64,000 nt of DNA from Pithys albifrons albifrons (lineage: Eukaryota > Chordata > Aves > Passeriformes > Thamnophilidae). Below the pieces are notes generated by a model. The model searched no databases, had not been told where the DNA came from, and worked only from the letters and a program-made list of their open reading frames with translations. Below, piece by piece: positions 1 through 13,678 of this stretch. Location of the stretch: NCBI RefSeq assembly GCF_047495875.1, contig NC_092462.1, positions 30,334,523 through 30,398,522 on the forward strand, read 5' to 3'. A program made the position numbers and the translations under genes. Numbering within the stretch: the first letter of the stretch is position 1; each line of letters opens with the position of its first letter.

Positions 1-540
1 CCACACTGGCCATGCACACGGCAGGTCACTGCACCCCTGGGAGCTGCACACAGCATCAACACACCAGCCACACACACAGCACCTCCACATCGGCCACGCA
101 CACGGCAGGTCACTTCACCCCTGGGAGCTGCACACAGCACCTCCACATCGGCCACGCACACGGCAGGTCACTTCACCCCTGGGAGCTGCACACAGCACCT
201 CCACATCGGCCACGCACACGGCAGGTCACTTCACCCCTGGGAGCTGCACACAGCACCTCCACATCGGCCACGCACACGGCAGGTCACTTCACCCCTGGGA
301 GCTGCACACAGCACCTCCACATCGGCCACGCACACGGCAGGTCACTTCACCCCTGGGAGCTGCACACAGCACTTCCACATCGGCCACGCACACGGCAGGT
401 CACTTCACCCCTGGGAGCTGCACACGGCACCTCCACATCGGCCACGCACACGGCAGGTCACTTCACCCCTGGGAGCTGCACACGGCACCTCCACACCGGC
501 CACGCACACGGCAGGTCACTTCACCCCTGGGAGCTGCCAC
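1..540. repeat. 58-bp minisatellite array, cut by the left window edge
   Basis: GGCAGGT recurs at 20, 104, 162, 220, 278, 336, 394, 452 and 510. Every interval is 58 bp except the first, which is 84 bp because of about 26 extra bases (near 50-75). There are about nine copies and they are nearly identical, so the array is young or kept uniform by unequal exchange. Each unit holds one AGGTCA hexamer, a nuclear-receptor half-site sequence. Because 58 leaves a remainder of 1 when divided by 3, the reading frame moves with each unit. No unit frame on the + strand has a stop, which leaves an open frame from 12 to 659. This is a by-product of the repeat, and I see no promoter or splice signal making it a gene. 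The left boundary lies outside the window. Confidence 0.95.
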
Positions 541-3500
541 CCCCCTGTAAAGCCTCCCAGTTACACAGGGGAATGACGTGGCTCATCTCACTGCTACAGT
601 CCCAGACTGACTACTTGCAGCACCCAGTAAAGGGGGGAAAAAACCCAAAGTCTTCTTAAAAAGTCTGATTGCATTATAAAAATGCTACCCAGCTCTACCA
701 AATCCTCTAATAAGAATGACTGCTACAAAGCTATGTGAGAACAACATCAGGAAAAGCCAATAAAAATTTAAACCCAGGAAGAAACATGCATGAAAGGCTT
801 TGTAGTAGAATATCCAAAGGTACCACAACCAAATCTCAAAGCAAGTTAGAGGCAAGATCATGTAAGCAGCTTTAATAAAGTCTTTGAGGAGCCCTTCACT
901 TCAAGAAAAACAAAAAAGGCAAAACTAATTCAAAGAAGCATTCGGACAAACAGGTCTCCTAACCTTTAAAAATATGTATACTCTGCTTAAAATACAACAT
1001 TGAATGCCCAACGCCCCCACACACCTCCAGTTTAACACACATAAGGAACTTACTGATGGAAACATTTTCTTGCTTGCAAGAGACAATGATGCAGTAACTA
1101 TATACTTTTGCCTTTCCACAGGAAAAAAATGCAAGTAATAATGTAAAAAGCTCATTTTAATTGGTTTAAGATGGTATGGTATGGTACATAATACTGTTTC
1201 TGAAGGTAGAAGGTCTCACATTAACACAACTGCTTAACCTGATTACAGGATAATCTGACTTGAAATAATTGTCACTTACATTTATAGAGCTATCAGGGCT
1301 TGTTCAATAGCATCCTTTTTAGCAAAAGGTTAAGAAAAATGCAAGTGATGTGAAAGCAGCTGAAATTAACATGATCACAAAAAAAACTTGTTTTCACAAT
1401 GCACTGAAAGCTTCATTTCTCTCCAGGTCTTTTCCCTCCCCTTTACTCTCTCTGTCTTTTTCCCCCTCCCTTTCCTTGGTTTAAAGCTGAACTGAGCCTC
1501 TCCCTTCACCTTGTTCTGCCCTTTTGATATTTATGTTCCTATTAAATCGATTTCCAGTAGTATCTATATACAAGCATGCACAACAAATTGAACGGTAAAA
1601 AAAAACCCTTCCGTAGATAAAGACTCCAGATGCAAACAAGCAAAATAATGCAGTAACCTTTTACTCGCCTGCTGGAGGTACTGTCTGCTGCATGGAATTT
1701 TAAATCCTCATCTGCAGATGCAATTGAGCTGGTATTGCCAAGGACTTTGCTCTTCCTGTGCTGATTCTACACGGCTATTCATCGAAAGAGCACATTATAT
1801 AGAATATTCAAAGTAGTATCAGGTGAAATTACTTAAATACCTTGAAAGGAAACAACTTCCAAAAAAAAGCAGCTATAGCTCTGACCAGCCACATTTCAGA
1901 GATATGTCAGGCACATTAGTGAAGAAAGTCTTATTGCTGATGCATGCTTGCCAGCAACGTGCAGCATGTGGAAGCAGAGAGAGCTAATGAAAAAATTAAT
2001 ACACAGATTTAAAGTGCAAGGATCATGCTCCAATGCTCAACATTTCACATGTCCTGCATACCACAAAAATCTCTTTACAGAAGCACCTATTGTTTCATAG
2101 AGCTAAGAAGACATTGTTAAAAGCAACCTCCACATCCCCCTACTTCAAACCCTGGCCTCTCCATACACTATAGGTCAGCTCCTATACAAATGTTCTTTAC
2201 TGTACCTGTATTTCTGATACATAGACTAGACTCTTCCTTTTGCAGCATGTAGCTAAGGATTACACAGCTGTATTTCTTAACAAGAAACAGACTACAGGAA
2301 AGTATCAATATTTGGGATAATGGTTTGGAGTCTAACAGGGTTAGGAAGTACAAGGGTATTTCACTAGAATTTGTATTACTCGTGGTAGACATGAAGCGCC
2401 AGCAGTGCAGCCTGCTATTTATTATTTATGAATTCTTCCCCTCCTCATGTCAGTTTCATTAATGCACTATTGATCCCCGGTGCATGCAGATAGAGCCAGT
2501 GACCGACAGCCACTGCCTCACAGAGTAAGTATCTGCAACATAAACTAATATTTAAAGTAATTTTACTGCAGAGGGTTTTTTCCTGTATATTGACAGCAGA
2601 ATTGAGGTCCTACTCACAGTAACATAGCTGATAGAGAAGAATAAATGTATTCCCCCCTACCAAAAGCATCCTATAGTGCCATTTAAAACAGGAAAACAGG
2701 TTTGCTTAATTTTACACTGGTGGTACCACTGTGTTTTATTTCTTTTATTTTTCTTGTGTCTTATCAGCAAAACTTTACTCCCTATGATATGTTTCCCCTG
2801 CAATTAAAATTGCTTGCTATGAATCTTTTTTGTTACATCCCTGTTTCTAACTAGAGTATTAAATGTATATTAACCTCCATAATACTCCTTGACAGGACAG
2901 AGTCATGAAGATAACATTCTCAGAACTATGATTACCTTTCAGAATATTTATTATATTAGCTCTCATAACTTCCACAGATTTGGTCAACTCAAACTTAAAA
3001 ACAAACCAGAGTTGTTAATGGTTTTGAAGAAACATTTATCATACTAACAAAGATTTCTTGCAATATTCTTAATCTCAAGCCACAGACTGTTTCTACTAAA
3101 AAAAGTGCAAAGGAGACATGACTTTATGCTAAGCTAAGGGATGCTCTCCTGTATGCAGAATCTCAGCAGGCAAGCAGCCAGAGATGCTCTTAAGCCTTGA
3201 TGGAATATCACTTGGACAGGGAGAGTAGAGGAGACAGTAGACTGTGAAAAGTGTAAGTACCAACTAAAAAAAAGTGCAGAACAGATATACATATAGAAAC
3301 ACTATATAAATTATGAAACAGTTTCTGAGCAAATAATCAAATAACACAACAAACACAACCTGAACTGTGGGAAAGCCTTCCTACAAAAATATTCTTGCCA
3401 AATCTTTATAGCACACTATCAGCAATACATAATCAGGACAAAATCACTATACTATATACAAGTAATTGTAAAGTTTAAATGTCTGAACTTATTGCAAAGT

Positions 3501-6500
3501 TCAAAACATACAACATGCCTGATAATACAGTCAGATCCTCAAACTGAAAAGTTTATTTGTTACATATTTAAAAAACAGCAAGAGATTGCAAGAGAAGCTA
3601 CAACTTGAAAGGGTTTAGAAGGATGGAAGATATTTTTCACAACAGCTGAACAAGTTTGAAGGCAACTCTCCAAAAGACAGTGGGAAACACCAGAGACCAC
3701 GGGGCTTGCCACATGTTGTGTGCCAAGCCCCTGTTCTGCCTGCAGCCAGTTCCGCTGCCTTGGAAAATAAACCCAATGTGCAGAGCAACCACCTTTTCAA
3801 CAGCTATTCCAGAAAAAGTCTGACTGCTACAGTTCCTTGAAAATGTATGAATCTCCTCAAAGTTAATGCTCAAATCATTGAAAAAAAAAAAAAGAAAAAC
3901 CTGTTTTCAATGCATACCTAACTTTTAATACAGTCAGAATATTTGTTTCTGCATAGTGAAAAATTAGCACAAGATCAGAACATAGGTTTTTAGAAATTAC
4001 TTTTCAAGTGAAGATGATAGCAATCTGAATGAAATTTTACAAATCTCATTAAAATAATAAAAGAACTTGTAGTGCTATAAACTGACCCTAAGCTGTGTAT
4101 TTCTTCATAATCCAAAAGCTGCTTTACTGGTACATATACACCAGCGTGCACTACCGGTAAAAGACAGCTTCTAATCGAGGGTTTGCTCCTGGTAATAGAA
4201 ACTTTTAAACCCTCCATTGGGAGAAACAGCAAATTGCTTTAAAAATTACATAATCTGCCGCACTCTGAAGATGGTAACTTAAAGATGTGGAAATGATCTT
4301 TGGTATTTTTATCTTCATGTCAGAGATAACAAAAAAACCACAGAAATTTTAAAAAGTGCCATCACAACAGGCAAGTACACTACCCTGCCCCTGCAACAGA
4401 CAGATTTCAAAGCAGTTATAGGAAGGATATAAGAAGGCATGGCCAATTTCACCCAAGACACAATGTGACAGAAGTGGTGGTTTTCAGCTTCATCAGCTTC
4501 TCTCAAGGTCCCTTCCTTCTGTTTGGGGTGGGGAGAGATGAAGTGAGTAATCTAACTCAGGCTCATTCTTTCCTCTCCCCTATAAGAAGAATCAAAAAAA
4601 ATTAAAAGGGTTGAAAAAGAGGAAGACAACTCTTTTTGATCCAAAACTGAGCAATTTGCACAAGCTTATGCAGGACAAACACTGGCTGCACCTTCTAAGG
4701 CCCCCATCTCCTACCTGCCCTGCTTTGTTGATGACAAGTTTTTCTAATATGGAAAACAAAACTTACAAACAGCAGCTCTCTCAAAAAACTAAACAGTGGT
4801 ACTCTTCTGCGCTTTGCCCACAGAGATAAAAGAAAAACACAGTCCTAGCATCTGTAATACCAGGATGTATTTTCTTGAACTCTTTTGGACATCAGTGGAC
4901 TTGCCCTCTTCCCCCGTGCAGCACAGCATAGCACAGGTATGTAGGTGGAGCCCTGGCTTCCAAGAGCATAGAAGCACTGTAGTGCTGGGAGCTGTGGAGC
5001 CTGTGCCCCAAGGCAAGAGTCCACACCACTGCCATTCGAATTTCCTAACACATATTATGGGAAATGCAGCAACATATCCAACTGTCTGAAGTGGCAAATA
5101 TCTCAGGATAGGCACCTGATCATTAGCCATCCAAATCAGAACCTTCCTTTGCCCAAATTACATGCACATTGCCTTCTCATTAACTTCAAACTGTACTCAT
5201 ACTTTCGGTATTCGTCTTGCATGCTGTTCCCATCTGCCTGGACTCTTTCTCTGTTGGAGAGGGAGAAGGCAATGGGATACCAACTCATTCTCTATAATTT
5301 TGTAAGAACCACTCCATCACCTCCCAGACTTGAGATATATTTATTCATTACACCTGAGGGAGACCCACATACCCATTTTGTCTCCACCTTGCTACAGTAC
5401 TCCCAGTTTAAACATAATTTTATATTTACTGCAAGTTAATGCAGCAAGGAAGAAATTGTTTCTCTGTATGAATAAAATGTTCTTAACATTTATTCCAACA
5501 TACTCATACATAGACTAAAAAAAATTTTAAAAGGGTGGGAAGAAATTTAATACATCTTTTAGAGTCGAGGTATTTTGCACTCTAAACATAATCACTCCAA
5601 TCCACAAGAGTTGCATACTATGGAAAATTGTAGTAAAATGTTGGAGAATTGTATCTGCTCCTACTCAAGGGCCATGTGTGGGTTTGTCTCCCTACTGCCC
5701 CAGCCTCTCTGCAATAGCCCTAACAGAGTCTTTCTCACTCCATGTGTTCAGCTGCTTTTATTGCAAGGAAACAAGCCAGAGACAAAACCAAAATGAAACC
5801 CACAACAACACTGGCATTTCTTTGACTGCAGCTAAAAGAATCCTCCATCCCCGGTCTTGCCTCCCTAGTTACCTTCCCTATACTTCACTCCTCAAAGGAA
5901 TCATATTTACCTCTCCATCTGGGCTGACTACCTAAGTAAAAATCACACCCCTTCAACAATTCCCAGCACCTTCTAAAACAGAAGAAAGTCCTTTCTATTA
6001 TCTTCCAGCTATATGAGACAATAAAATGTTTAGCTCACAGAGTGGAGTCTAATGAGGGCAATCTGTGGGCTTGTGAGGATGGATGATCCAGTGGCAGATT
6101 TGTGGATGCCTTTTCTAGAGGGCTTAAGAACAACAGATTTCATCATTTGGCCCAGGAGCTAAAATCACTTAGCCTAAGTAGTGCTGTTGATAGACATGTG
6201 GTTCCTGGCACTAGATAGGAAGACTACACTTGAGTCATGAACACAGGCAGTAGCAACCACTCTCACCAAATTAGGTATGGAGCTATTACAGCTAAATACA
6301 GGGACATCTGCACAGGAGTTGTTCCTTTCCTCCAGTCAGTCCTCACAAATGCACTTATGGCTTTACTGAGTAGTCTCTTCTTCCTTTCTCTTCTTGCCTC
6401 TTTCCTAAAATCCATCTGTAAAAGCCAGTTTTTCACACAGCACCGGAAGACAGCTGGAGATTATAAACCAATTGACTGTAAGAATTCAGTTATCCTTCAA

Positions 6501-7683
6501 GTAAAAAATGAATTCACACTACCATATACTACCTACTCATTTTCACTATGCTGAAAATATTACCTCATAAGTAATAAAAGCTGTTAAACATATACACATG
6601 TGCCTGTTTTTAACAGCTGGTGGTTTTCCTTCTTTAGAACTTCAAGAAGGAGGTTGGGATAAGCACTAAACTGACTGCCAGCTTACAACCCAGTGGTGAA
6701 ATAGTTAATATTTTCCTCAGAGGTAATCCTCAGTGCAAGCTCTTATTTCAGGCTAGCTGCTTATTGAAGGAGGAAACACTATCAATTTATGCTTGGTATT
6801 TCTTTTTTAAGGTGACTTAATTATGAATGCTACCCCTTTTCAAACAAGGGCAGTGAAAAAAATCCCAAAGCAGTGTAAAAGAAAACTGACATCTTATTGA
6901 AAGAAGGATCCTGCTGTAACACCTTAGCCTGTAATAAATAACAGAGGAAGCAAGTAGCTTGCCATCTGACTGCAAATTTCAGAGCCACTCATTTCCATTA
7001 CTACTGATGAAGACAAGGATGAGCACAACCAGCTTCTCAGAACAGACACACTGTCACCACTGACAGGATGGTAGTTTTTCCACAAGAAAGACAGGGTAAT
7101 AACCATGCAATTCCTGCTACAACCTTGAAACAGAATGTCGCTGACCTGGCAAGGCTGAAACACAAATCCTTAATGGTTGTTTTCAAACCCTTTATGTAGG
7201 ATTGCCAGAAATAACTTTGCCCAGACTTCGCATCTGACCCCGGTCCCTTTGTGTCCCTGGGGCAAATGGGAGGGATGAGAAATAACAGGGACATAATCTT
7301 ATATTTATGAGTCATGAAAGCCTGATCCTTACAGAATATCAGCAGACTCGCTCCACTGCCTGTTCACAGGTGGGTCCTGCTAAGTGACAAGGAAGGTGTG
7401 ACCACACTCCTTCGTGGCTATTGTTAAAAATACCACACCATCCAACAAGGTTCGTTTCTGGGAAGAACAGGCAAAACACAAGAAATGCTCTGTGGCAAAA
7501 CATTACACCCTTTGGTACAGAAATTATCATCTCAAATCACACCACAAAGCAAGACCTGCAATTCTTTTTGTTCACTGTAATTTCAAGCAATATCAGAATT
7601 ACCAGATTCTTTTAAAGATGTAACTCATTCATAATCTAGTTCCTCACAGAGCTACAGATAGAGGACAGCTTTATGAAATTTAT
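541..7683. other. Gene-free AT-rich stretch
   Basis: Sequence of intron or intergenic character. Stop codons are frequent in all frames, and the scattered open frames of 60-113 codons have no recognisable domain and often overlap on both strands (for example 4,789-5,130). It contains a pyrimidine-rich tract at 1,416-1,478 and a poly-A run near 3,880. I see no interspersed repeat that I can name here. Confidence 0.6.
1416..1478 (+). repeat. Pyrimidine-rich tract
   Basis: About 63 bases of C and T on the + strand with only about five purines. It is low-complexity sequence of the type that can form triplex (H-DNA) structure. No gene feature adjoins it. Confidence 0.7.
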
Positions 7684-7905
7684 AGAATCAAAGAATAGAA
7701 TCATAGAATCGATTGGGTTGGAAAAGACCTCCGAGATCATCAAGTCCAACCCTTGGTCCAACTCCAGTCCATTTACCAGATCATGGCACTCAGTGCCACA
7801 TCCAATCTCAGTTTAAAAACCTCCAAGGATGGTGAATCCACCACCTCTCTGGGCAGCCCATTCCAGTGCCTGATTCAGTTTATCAGCAACATTTTTTGAA
7901 AATGC
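7684..7905 (-). mobile_element. CR1 LINE 3' end, 5'-truncated
   Basis: Reads as the reverse complement of the CR1 3' terminal region. The tail repeats (AGAATCATAGAATC) come first on the + strand, followed by GGTTGGAAAAGACCTCC, ATCATCAAGTCCAAC and CTGGGCAGCCCATTCCAGTG, in the usual CR1 order. The element therefore points leftward. It has about 220 bp and no usable coding capacity. The tail copies AGAATCAAAGAATAGAATC are imperfect. CR1 elements are dead-on-arrival, 5'-truncated non-LTR retrotransposons. Confidence 0.93.
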
Positions 7906-10900
7906 CAAAACAAAGAAAGAATAACACACCAAACTAAAAGAAAGATGAGATTTATCCACGTCTGTGCATGGAGGAAACCAGACCTTCACTTTCAGTTAAC
8001 CAATAAGAATATTTCAAATAAGAAACCTTACAAGCCAATTTCAAAGTTCAAGAGAGAAGCACAAGAGCCTTACAGAGATGAATGTTCCCACTATATCTCA
8101 TGTTAAACCATGAACCACAACAACAATAAAGATATTCTAATCCTCTATGCTCTTCAGGCTGCATGAAACAAGAGGATGGGCCTGTATTGTTTAAGACATA
8201 GGAATTTCAGAGCTGACTACTTTAAATAAAAGCTTACAACATTAACTTAATCATTATCAAATAACATTTTTTTCTGTCCCCCATTTCTCAGCTCAACCCT
8301 CCACCTACAGACTTACAGTAAGGCAAGATATTTACTGTACTACTTTTTGCAATACTCTGTCTGAAGTTGTTATTCACTACCAAGTGCATTTTCACTACCC
8401 CTTTGGAAGTCATGGTCCAGATCTTGCTGCACAGCTTTAGTTACAGCTGCAGATTATACACTCTCTCTGAGTGAATCACATGGGAAAACGCTAACCTGTA
8501 ACACCAGTAGATTATGAAAGTTTAAAAAGCTCTTTTTACTTTAGATACAAGTTCATCACAATGCACAATTATGTTCTATGCCCCTGTTAGCTTCTGGTGC
8601 AAAGCTGGGGCTTTTCAATAGGAGAAGCTGACTACGTGTAACAGCAGAAAACATTAACAGATGTTGATGCAAGAGGAACAAAAGCACCTTGCCTGTTCAG
8701 TATTTTTATATGAGATCATCAGTCTGGTAATCCTAGAAGGGAAAGTGTGTCCTCCAGCTAAAAAAAAAGAGTCAGAGAAAGTGAGCATTTTTCAAACCGT
8801 ACTTCCCAGAGGACACTTCACAGTTCCTTAACAAAGACTAAATGAACTTCGGCTCTTAAAGTGAAACAAAAATACAATGCAACTCAAGATAAACAGAAAT
8901 TACATTCTTACATCAACCTCCTCCTAACAAAAAAAAAAATCTACATACATTTAAGTATGGTGCATAATTTATTCACAAAAATAAGTATGTCTATTCTTGA
9001 GTCGGGGTTGAGTAGTAAGGAACCATCTACAAGGGCATTCCATTTTATGACTGCTATATACTGAATATCTTAACACGCATTCTTCTACTACCTTCATTCA
9101 TTCATTCCAAAATCAGAGACTGATATAAACCAAGATCTGAAAAAACTGTTAAATCTGTTCTAAACTGTCAAATTTACCCAAAGGACAGAAAACAAGACAG
9201 TTGGTTTCTCCCTACCTCTGCGTGCCTTACCATCTATTTTCTACAGAAACACTGATGTGTTCTCATGCTTGAGTTTAACCTAGACAACACAAATAACAAT
9301 AGCAAGAACAACAGCAATATAGATGCTTCAGTACAAGCCTTAAGTCTGTGCCAGAATGCAAAACTGAAGCGATCTCTATCATTAAAGACATTAGCTAAAC
9401 ACAAATGAGCACAGAGGTAATAACTGCCACTACAGCCACATCCTGAATTTTGCTGAGCTGGAGCAGCCCAGTATCAGTGCTCATGGCAGGGAAGTTCACT
9501 GGAGGCTGCTGCAGGATGATAAGCACTGGGAGCAGAACCACTTACACTAGCTTCAAAAATGTGTTGCACTCCTCTCTCAGGTGTCTCCATCCCCATGACA
9601 TCCCTGGACTTGTGCTGTCACAGGAAGCTGTGCACACTGCACAAGCATTTTAGATGTTCTTGAGATAATTAGTTCTATCCTGCAATAGTTCTGAAATCTA
9701 GTTCACTGCACAGATGCTCCAAAACTACTGGAAGTCAAGAGTCAGAAACTGAGCAGCAGAATTTATTTTGGTAGTGCTGCCTACTTTAAAGTCCTCAAAA
9801 ACTATAGCCTAACACTGGTTTCAATCTTAGCAGCAATGTTGCTTATGCAAGGTCGTTTCATACTCCTCTCCCTCCCCCACAGAGGGAAATACAGAGGTAT
9901 AATTGTTCATCTGGTTGGACAGGCAAAAATAGGAAAATTGATTTGGTTGAAAACCATGGGGGGGGGAAAAAAGGCCACACTTCATAAGATGGCCAGTCTA
10001 GATCACCATGCCATGCTGCACATGACTTCATCACATAATCCAGAGATGGATGGTGAGGTTAGATTAGAACAGCAGGGATGAAGGGGGCCGACGAGGCTGG
10101 AGACACTGCTGTTTGAGCCAGCAGGTTTATAGCAGGAATTCAAGCACAACCAAATCCATGGATATCATACAGTACACTGCTAATTTGTTGCTCTGTTCCT
10201 CACTTCTTTGCCACTAAAACTGGACTGATGCTTACTATACACAGGGCTTTGGCAAGGTAAGAAAGTTAAAGACTAAGTTATTTACTTACTAGATTATTGA
10301 GCAGACAGGAGAGATTCAATTCTTCTCAATGACAGGACAAGAAACAAAACAGCTAATAGGAGAAATAAGTAGCTTTTCTTCCTTTTCCTGTAACCAAAGT
10401 CTAAGAGAAATAATTGTGAAGGGGTTTGACGTGCTGGAGCCAGCTTGCCAGGGAGAACACACTCAAAACTCAGAGTGAAGCTGTAGCAATAAACATTCTG
10501 AACCCTGCTCAAAGGAAGCTTGAGCTGAATGCACCCTAAGGTGCTGCTTAAAGTCCTCCAGCCTTTTAATCAGCCATACTTGCCTTTGCCTTTGTGCAGC
10601 AAGTGGACCCACAGTATTACCCCAGCAAGAAAGAACTGACTAAGAACAAGCACTCCAGCAATACAGAATAATTAGCCATCAACATAACATCCAAAACCGA
10701 CTTTCATTATGTATTACCAAAACAGGATTTTACTGATTTTACTTCTAAATGACTACTGGTTCTTCTGTTTTAAGGCTCATTATTTTCTTCTATGTTAAAA
10801 AGCTTTAATTAATATCAAGATGTGAAAGACCAATTAAGTACTGAGGTCACAGTGAGGTCACCTGTGCAAATACTGGGAGGCTTTACTGCTTTATATACAG

Positions 10901-12363
10901 GCATCCCTGAAACCACTTACCAGTAAGGAGCTGGTGCAGATGAAGCAAGCAATGTAAAGTCATGTAAGGTTTAATAACTTAAAATTATTGACTGGAAGCA
11001 GAAATATGAATACAAGGATCTTGCAAAATTCACTTCTGATTCATGCCTTTTAGTAGTTTTTATTTTTATCATTAAGACAAAGCCTTCAACATCTCTACAG
11101 TTCTGAAAATCTTGGTCTCAGAATATCCAATTTGCAAGCCATCTTTAGAATATATGACTTAATGGTTTTCAAACTTCAGGAAGTACTTTCTCCCTAAAGC
11201 AGCACCAAGAGGAACTGATTAGTGTACAATTACATGCAGGAACCCTAAATTACAACCATTTCACATTCTAGGCTGATGAGAAAAACTGCAATCCTAAAGA
11301 ACATGCAGTTTATCATTCCTGTTAAGATGATGACAATCTTTGCTCCAGACCCAGGTTTCAAGAGACTTCAGAAAAAAAACATCCTTGACCTATAACATAC
11401 AGAAAAGTTTACATGCTCTGCAAAGCCCTGAGCTAATTAAAAGGATATCTGAAGGCACTATTAAAAAAGACCCTGAAGACAGAAAACAATGCTATAATCT
11501 ACATATCCTACTGTCATAATTTATTAACTACAGAATAGTATAAGTGGAGCTTTTAGCAACATAATTCTAAGATGTTTACCTGCAACACAACATTTTTCAT
11601 AAAGATTTTTTACCTAATGGGATCTTTATAACATCTCATCACAGAGGTGATGTGATACACTTAGTACGATGCATCCCAGACAACACGTCGCCAGCTCAGT
11701 TTCGTAAGGGTGATACTAAAGAACATCAAACCTACAAGGTTAGCACTGGATCTTGCTATAGACCAGCTGATTTGTCTTGTTGTTTGGTTTATTTTTCATT
11801 GTTTGGGGGTTGCTTTTGCTTCTCTTCATTTAGTTGGCAGTGGGTGAGAGGGAGACAATGACAAGATCTTTTAGGACATAAAAATAGTTGATCATCATTC
11901 ATTTTGTGTAGTCACCATTCAAAACAAGCTTATTTTATTTCATTTGTTGTAGCGCAGTAAACACACCGCTTAAGGACACAGTCAAGGTGAAGTCACAGTT
12001 TGCTCACACTTATTTTTTTAATCTCCATAACATAACTAAATCAACTTGAATTAAATTAAATGCTTTAGTTAATTAATCAGTGTAACTAATCTAAGGTCCA
12101 ATGTATTAATTTTCACATATTAAAAGGAACAGACTAGAAATAATTTACGGTACTTTCATATGTTATGGGCCTTCTACTGTCACAGAAAGGTAACAAAGAT
12201 GTTTTTGCTCTGTATAACTGACAATCTGTCTTGCAGAAAGTCTCTCTGGCAGATTCTTCTTGGAGGCACTTAGTGACAGGACTAAGACTATAGACACAAG
12301 TTGCAATAACAGAAATTCTGTGTTCTGAAAAAGTTTCACATCAGAGGCAGTCAAATACTGAAG
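7906..12363. other. Gene-free AT-rich stretch
   Basis: No named repeat or gene signal. Short open frames (for example 9,450-9,653 and 10,294-10,512) look random. A G-run sits at about 9,959-9,967. A + strand donor-like site (GGCAAG then GTAAGA, about 10,258) has no matching exon. Confidence 0.55.
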
Positions 12364-12525
12364 CAGGCTGTCTAGAGAAACTGTGGCACATCTGTCCTTG
12401 AACATATTAAAAACTTAATAGCAATGCTGAGGAACTTTGTCTAAGCGGGCCCTGCTTTGAGTGGGGGTCTGGACTAGATGACCTCCAAAGACCCTTCTAA
12501 TCTAAATCGTCTTATGACACCATAA
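12364..12525 (+). mobile_element. CR1 LINE 3' fragment, older copy
   Basis: Sense-strand CR1 3' region. It has a degraded version of the 'GGCTGCCCAGAGAG...GTGG' coding end, then GGCCCTGCTTTGAGTGGGGG, TCTGGACTAGATGACCTCC and a worn ending (CCCTTCTAATCTAAATC). Divergence is visibly greater than in the 7.7-kb copy. The tail octamers are barely recognisable. Confidence 0.88.
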
Positions 12526-13301
12526 AAAAAAATCACCTTATGACTCCATGAAACTGAAAGGATTGGGGGAAAGGGGTTTGTCAACTCTACCACATTGCAA
12601 AGCTATAAATTAACATACATGTATCAGCACACAGACTTATACTTGATTTTTGCCTGTAAAAATAAGGAAATAGTTGTAGAAATTCTCATCAATTTTTTTC
12701 AAGAGTTTACTGTCTCTTCAAGCTTCTTCTGTCGCATCTCCTTATAATCAAAATTGAGCTTTTATAATGTAAATAGTCGATAATATCTAATTAACAAAAG
12801 TTTCAATCTCAAATTTGTTATAAAAAATGTCACCACTTGCTTTTACAAGAGAAGACTGATAGACTTTTTAAAAAACTTATCACTGTACTCAATATTGTAA
12901 TGATTTACAGCTGACTGCCAAAAGAAGGAAAAGTCATAGAAGTTCATTAAAGAAAAGTATAAACAGTATTTGTTTGATTTAATGGAAATAAAGACAGGCA
13001 ACCATAGAGAGAAGAGGCCAGTGTGTGCATACTCAGTGCAGGAGGCTTTTCCTGCAGCTGCTGTGCATGTGAACTGAAGCACATCCTAGCACTCCACCCA
13101 AAGGAGAGAGATGGGGAAATACAGGATATTTGTGGTATATTTGTTTGTTGCTCTATTACACTGATAAGGGTGAGTAGAAGCTGTTCCTTGAGTCTCCGCT
13201 GGGTTAGTCCTCTAGCACTGAAGCTTTGGCCCCTACTACCAACTACAGAGGTGGATTTTCAATCTTCCCAGAAAAACAAAAAAGATCAGACTACTTTAGA
13301 C
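12526..13301. other. AT-rich stretch, nothing identified
   Basis: Low-GC sequence between two CR1 remnants. I find no gene, RNA or named repeat in it. Confidence 0.5.
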
Positions 13302-13470
13302 TTAAGGGATTCTCAGGAGGTCTCTAATTCAACCTTCTACTTAAGTAATGGATCAGTACTGAATTCAGACCAAGTTGCTCAGTGTTTTTTCCAATCAAGT
13401 CTTGAAAACCTCCGAGGATGTGGTGATGTATTTGCACTTTGCAGTGCATGTCTGTTGACAAATATAAATG
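13302..13470 (-). mobile_element. Old CR1 LINE fragment (antisense)
   Basis: On the + strand it reads AGGAGGTCTCTAATTCAACC, then GAATTCAGACCAAGTTGCTC, then AATCAAGTCTTGAAAACCTC and CGAGGATG. This is the reverse-complement order of the 3' part of an older CR1 subfamily. It lies inside a 155-codon + strand open frame (13,023-13,490), which is why I do not treat that frame as a gene. Boundaries are approximate because the copy is strongly diverged. Confidence 0.75.
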
Positions 13471-13634
13471 CTTACAGATTAAAGATGTAAGAGAAAGGGA
13501 ATACTTTAAGCAGAACTGAAATAGAATTCAATAAATGGAACTCTGTGCAATGAGAAATGCAAGAGTCTAGTCAGTAACTGATTTTCAAAAATTCTGTGCA
13601 ATTTTAAACAATACAAAGCATTATATATTCACAT

Positions 13635-13678
13635 TGTGTGTGTGTGTGTATATATATATAAATACACACACACACATA
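13635..13678. repeat. Self-complementary microsatellite (TG)n(TA)n(CA)n
   Basis: A (TG)7 run passes through (TA)n into a (CA)n run. The two outer arms are reverse complements of each other, so either strand can fold into a hairpin with an AT centre. Confidence 0.93.

Noticed and set aside
12..659. 215-codon open frame at the left edge
   Set aside because: It is produced by the 58-bp minisatellite, whose unit lacks stops in every + frame. No splice, promoter or poly(A) signal supports a gene.
13023..13490. 155-codon plus-strand frame
   Set aside because: Its second half runs through an antisense CR1 remnant (13,302-13,470), so the frame is accidental.
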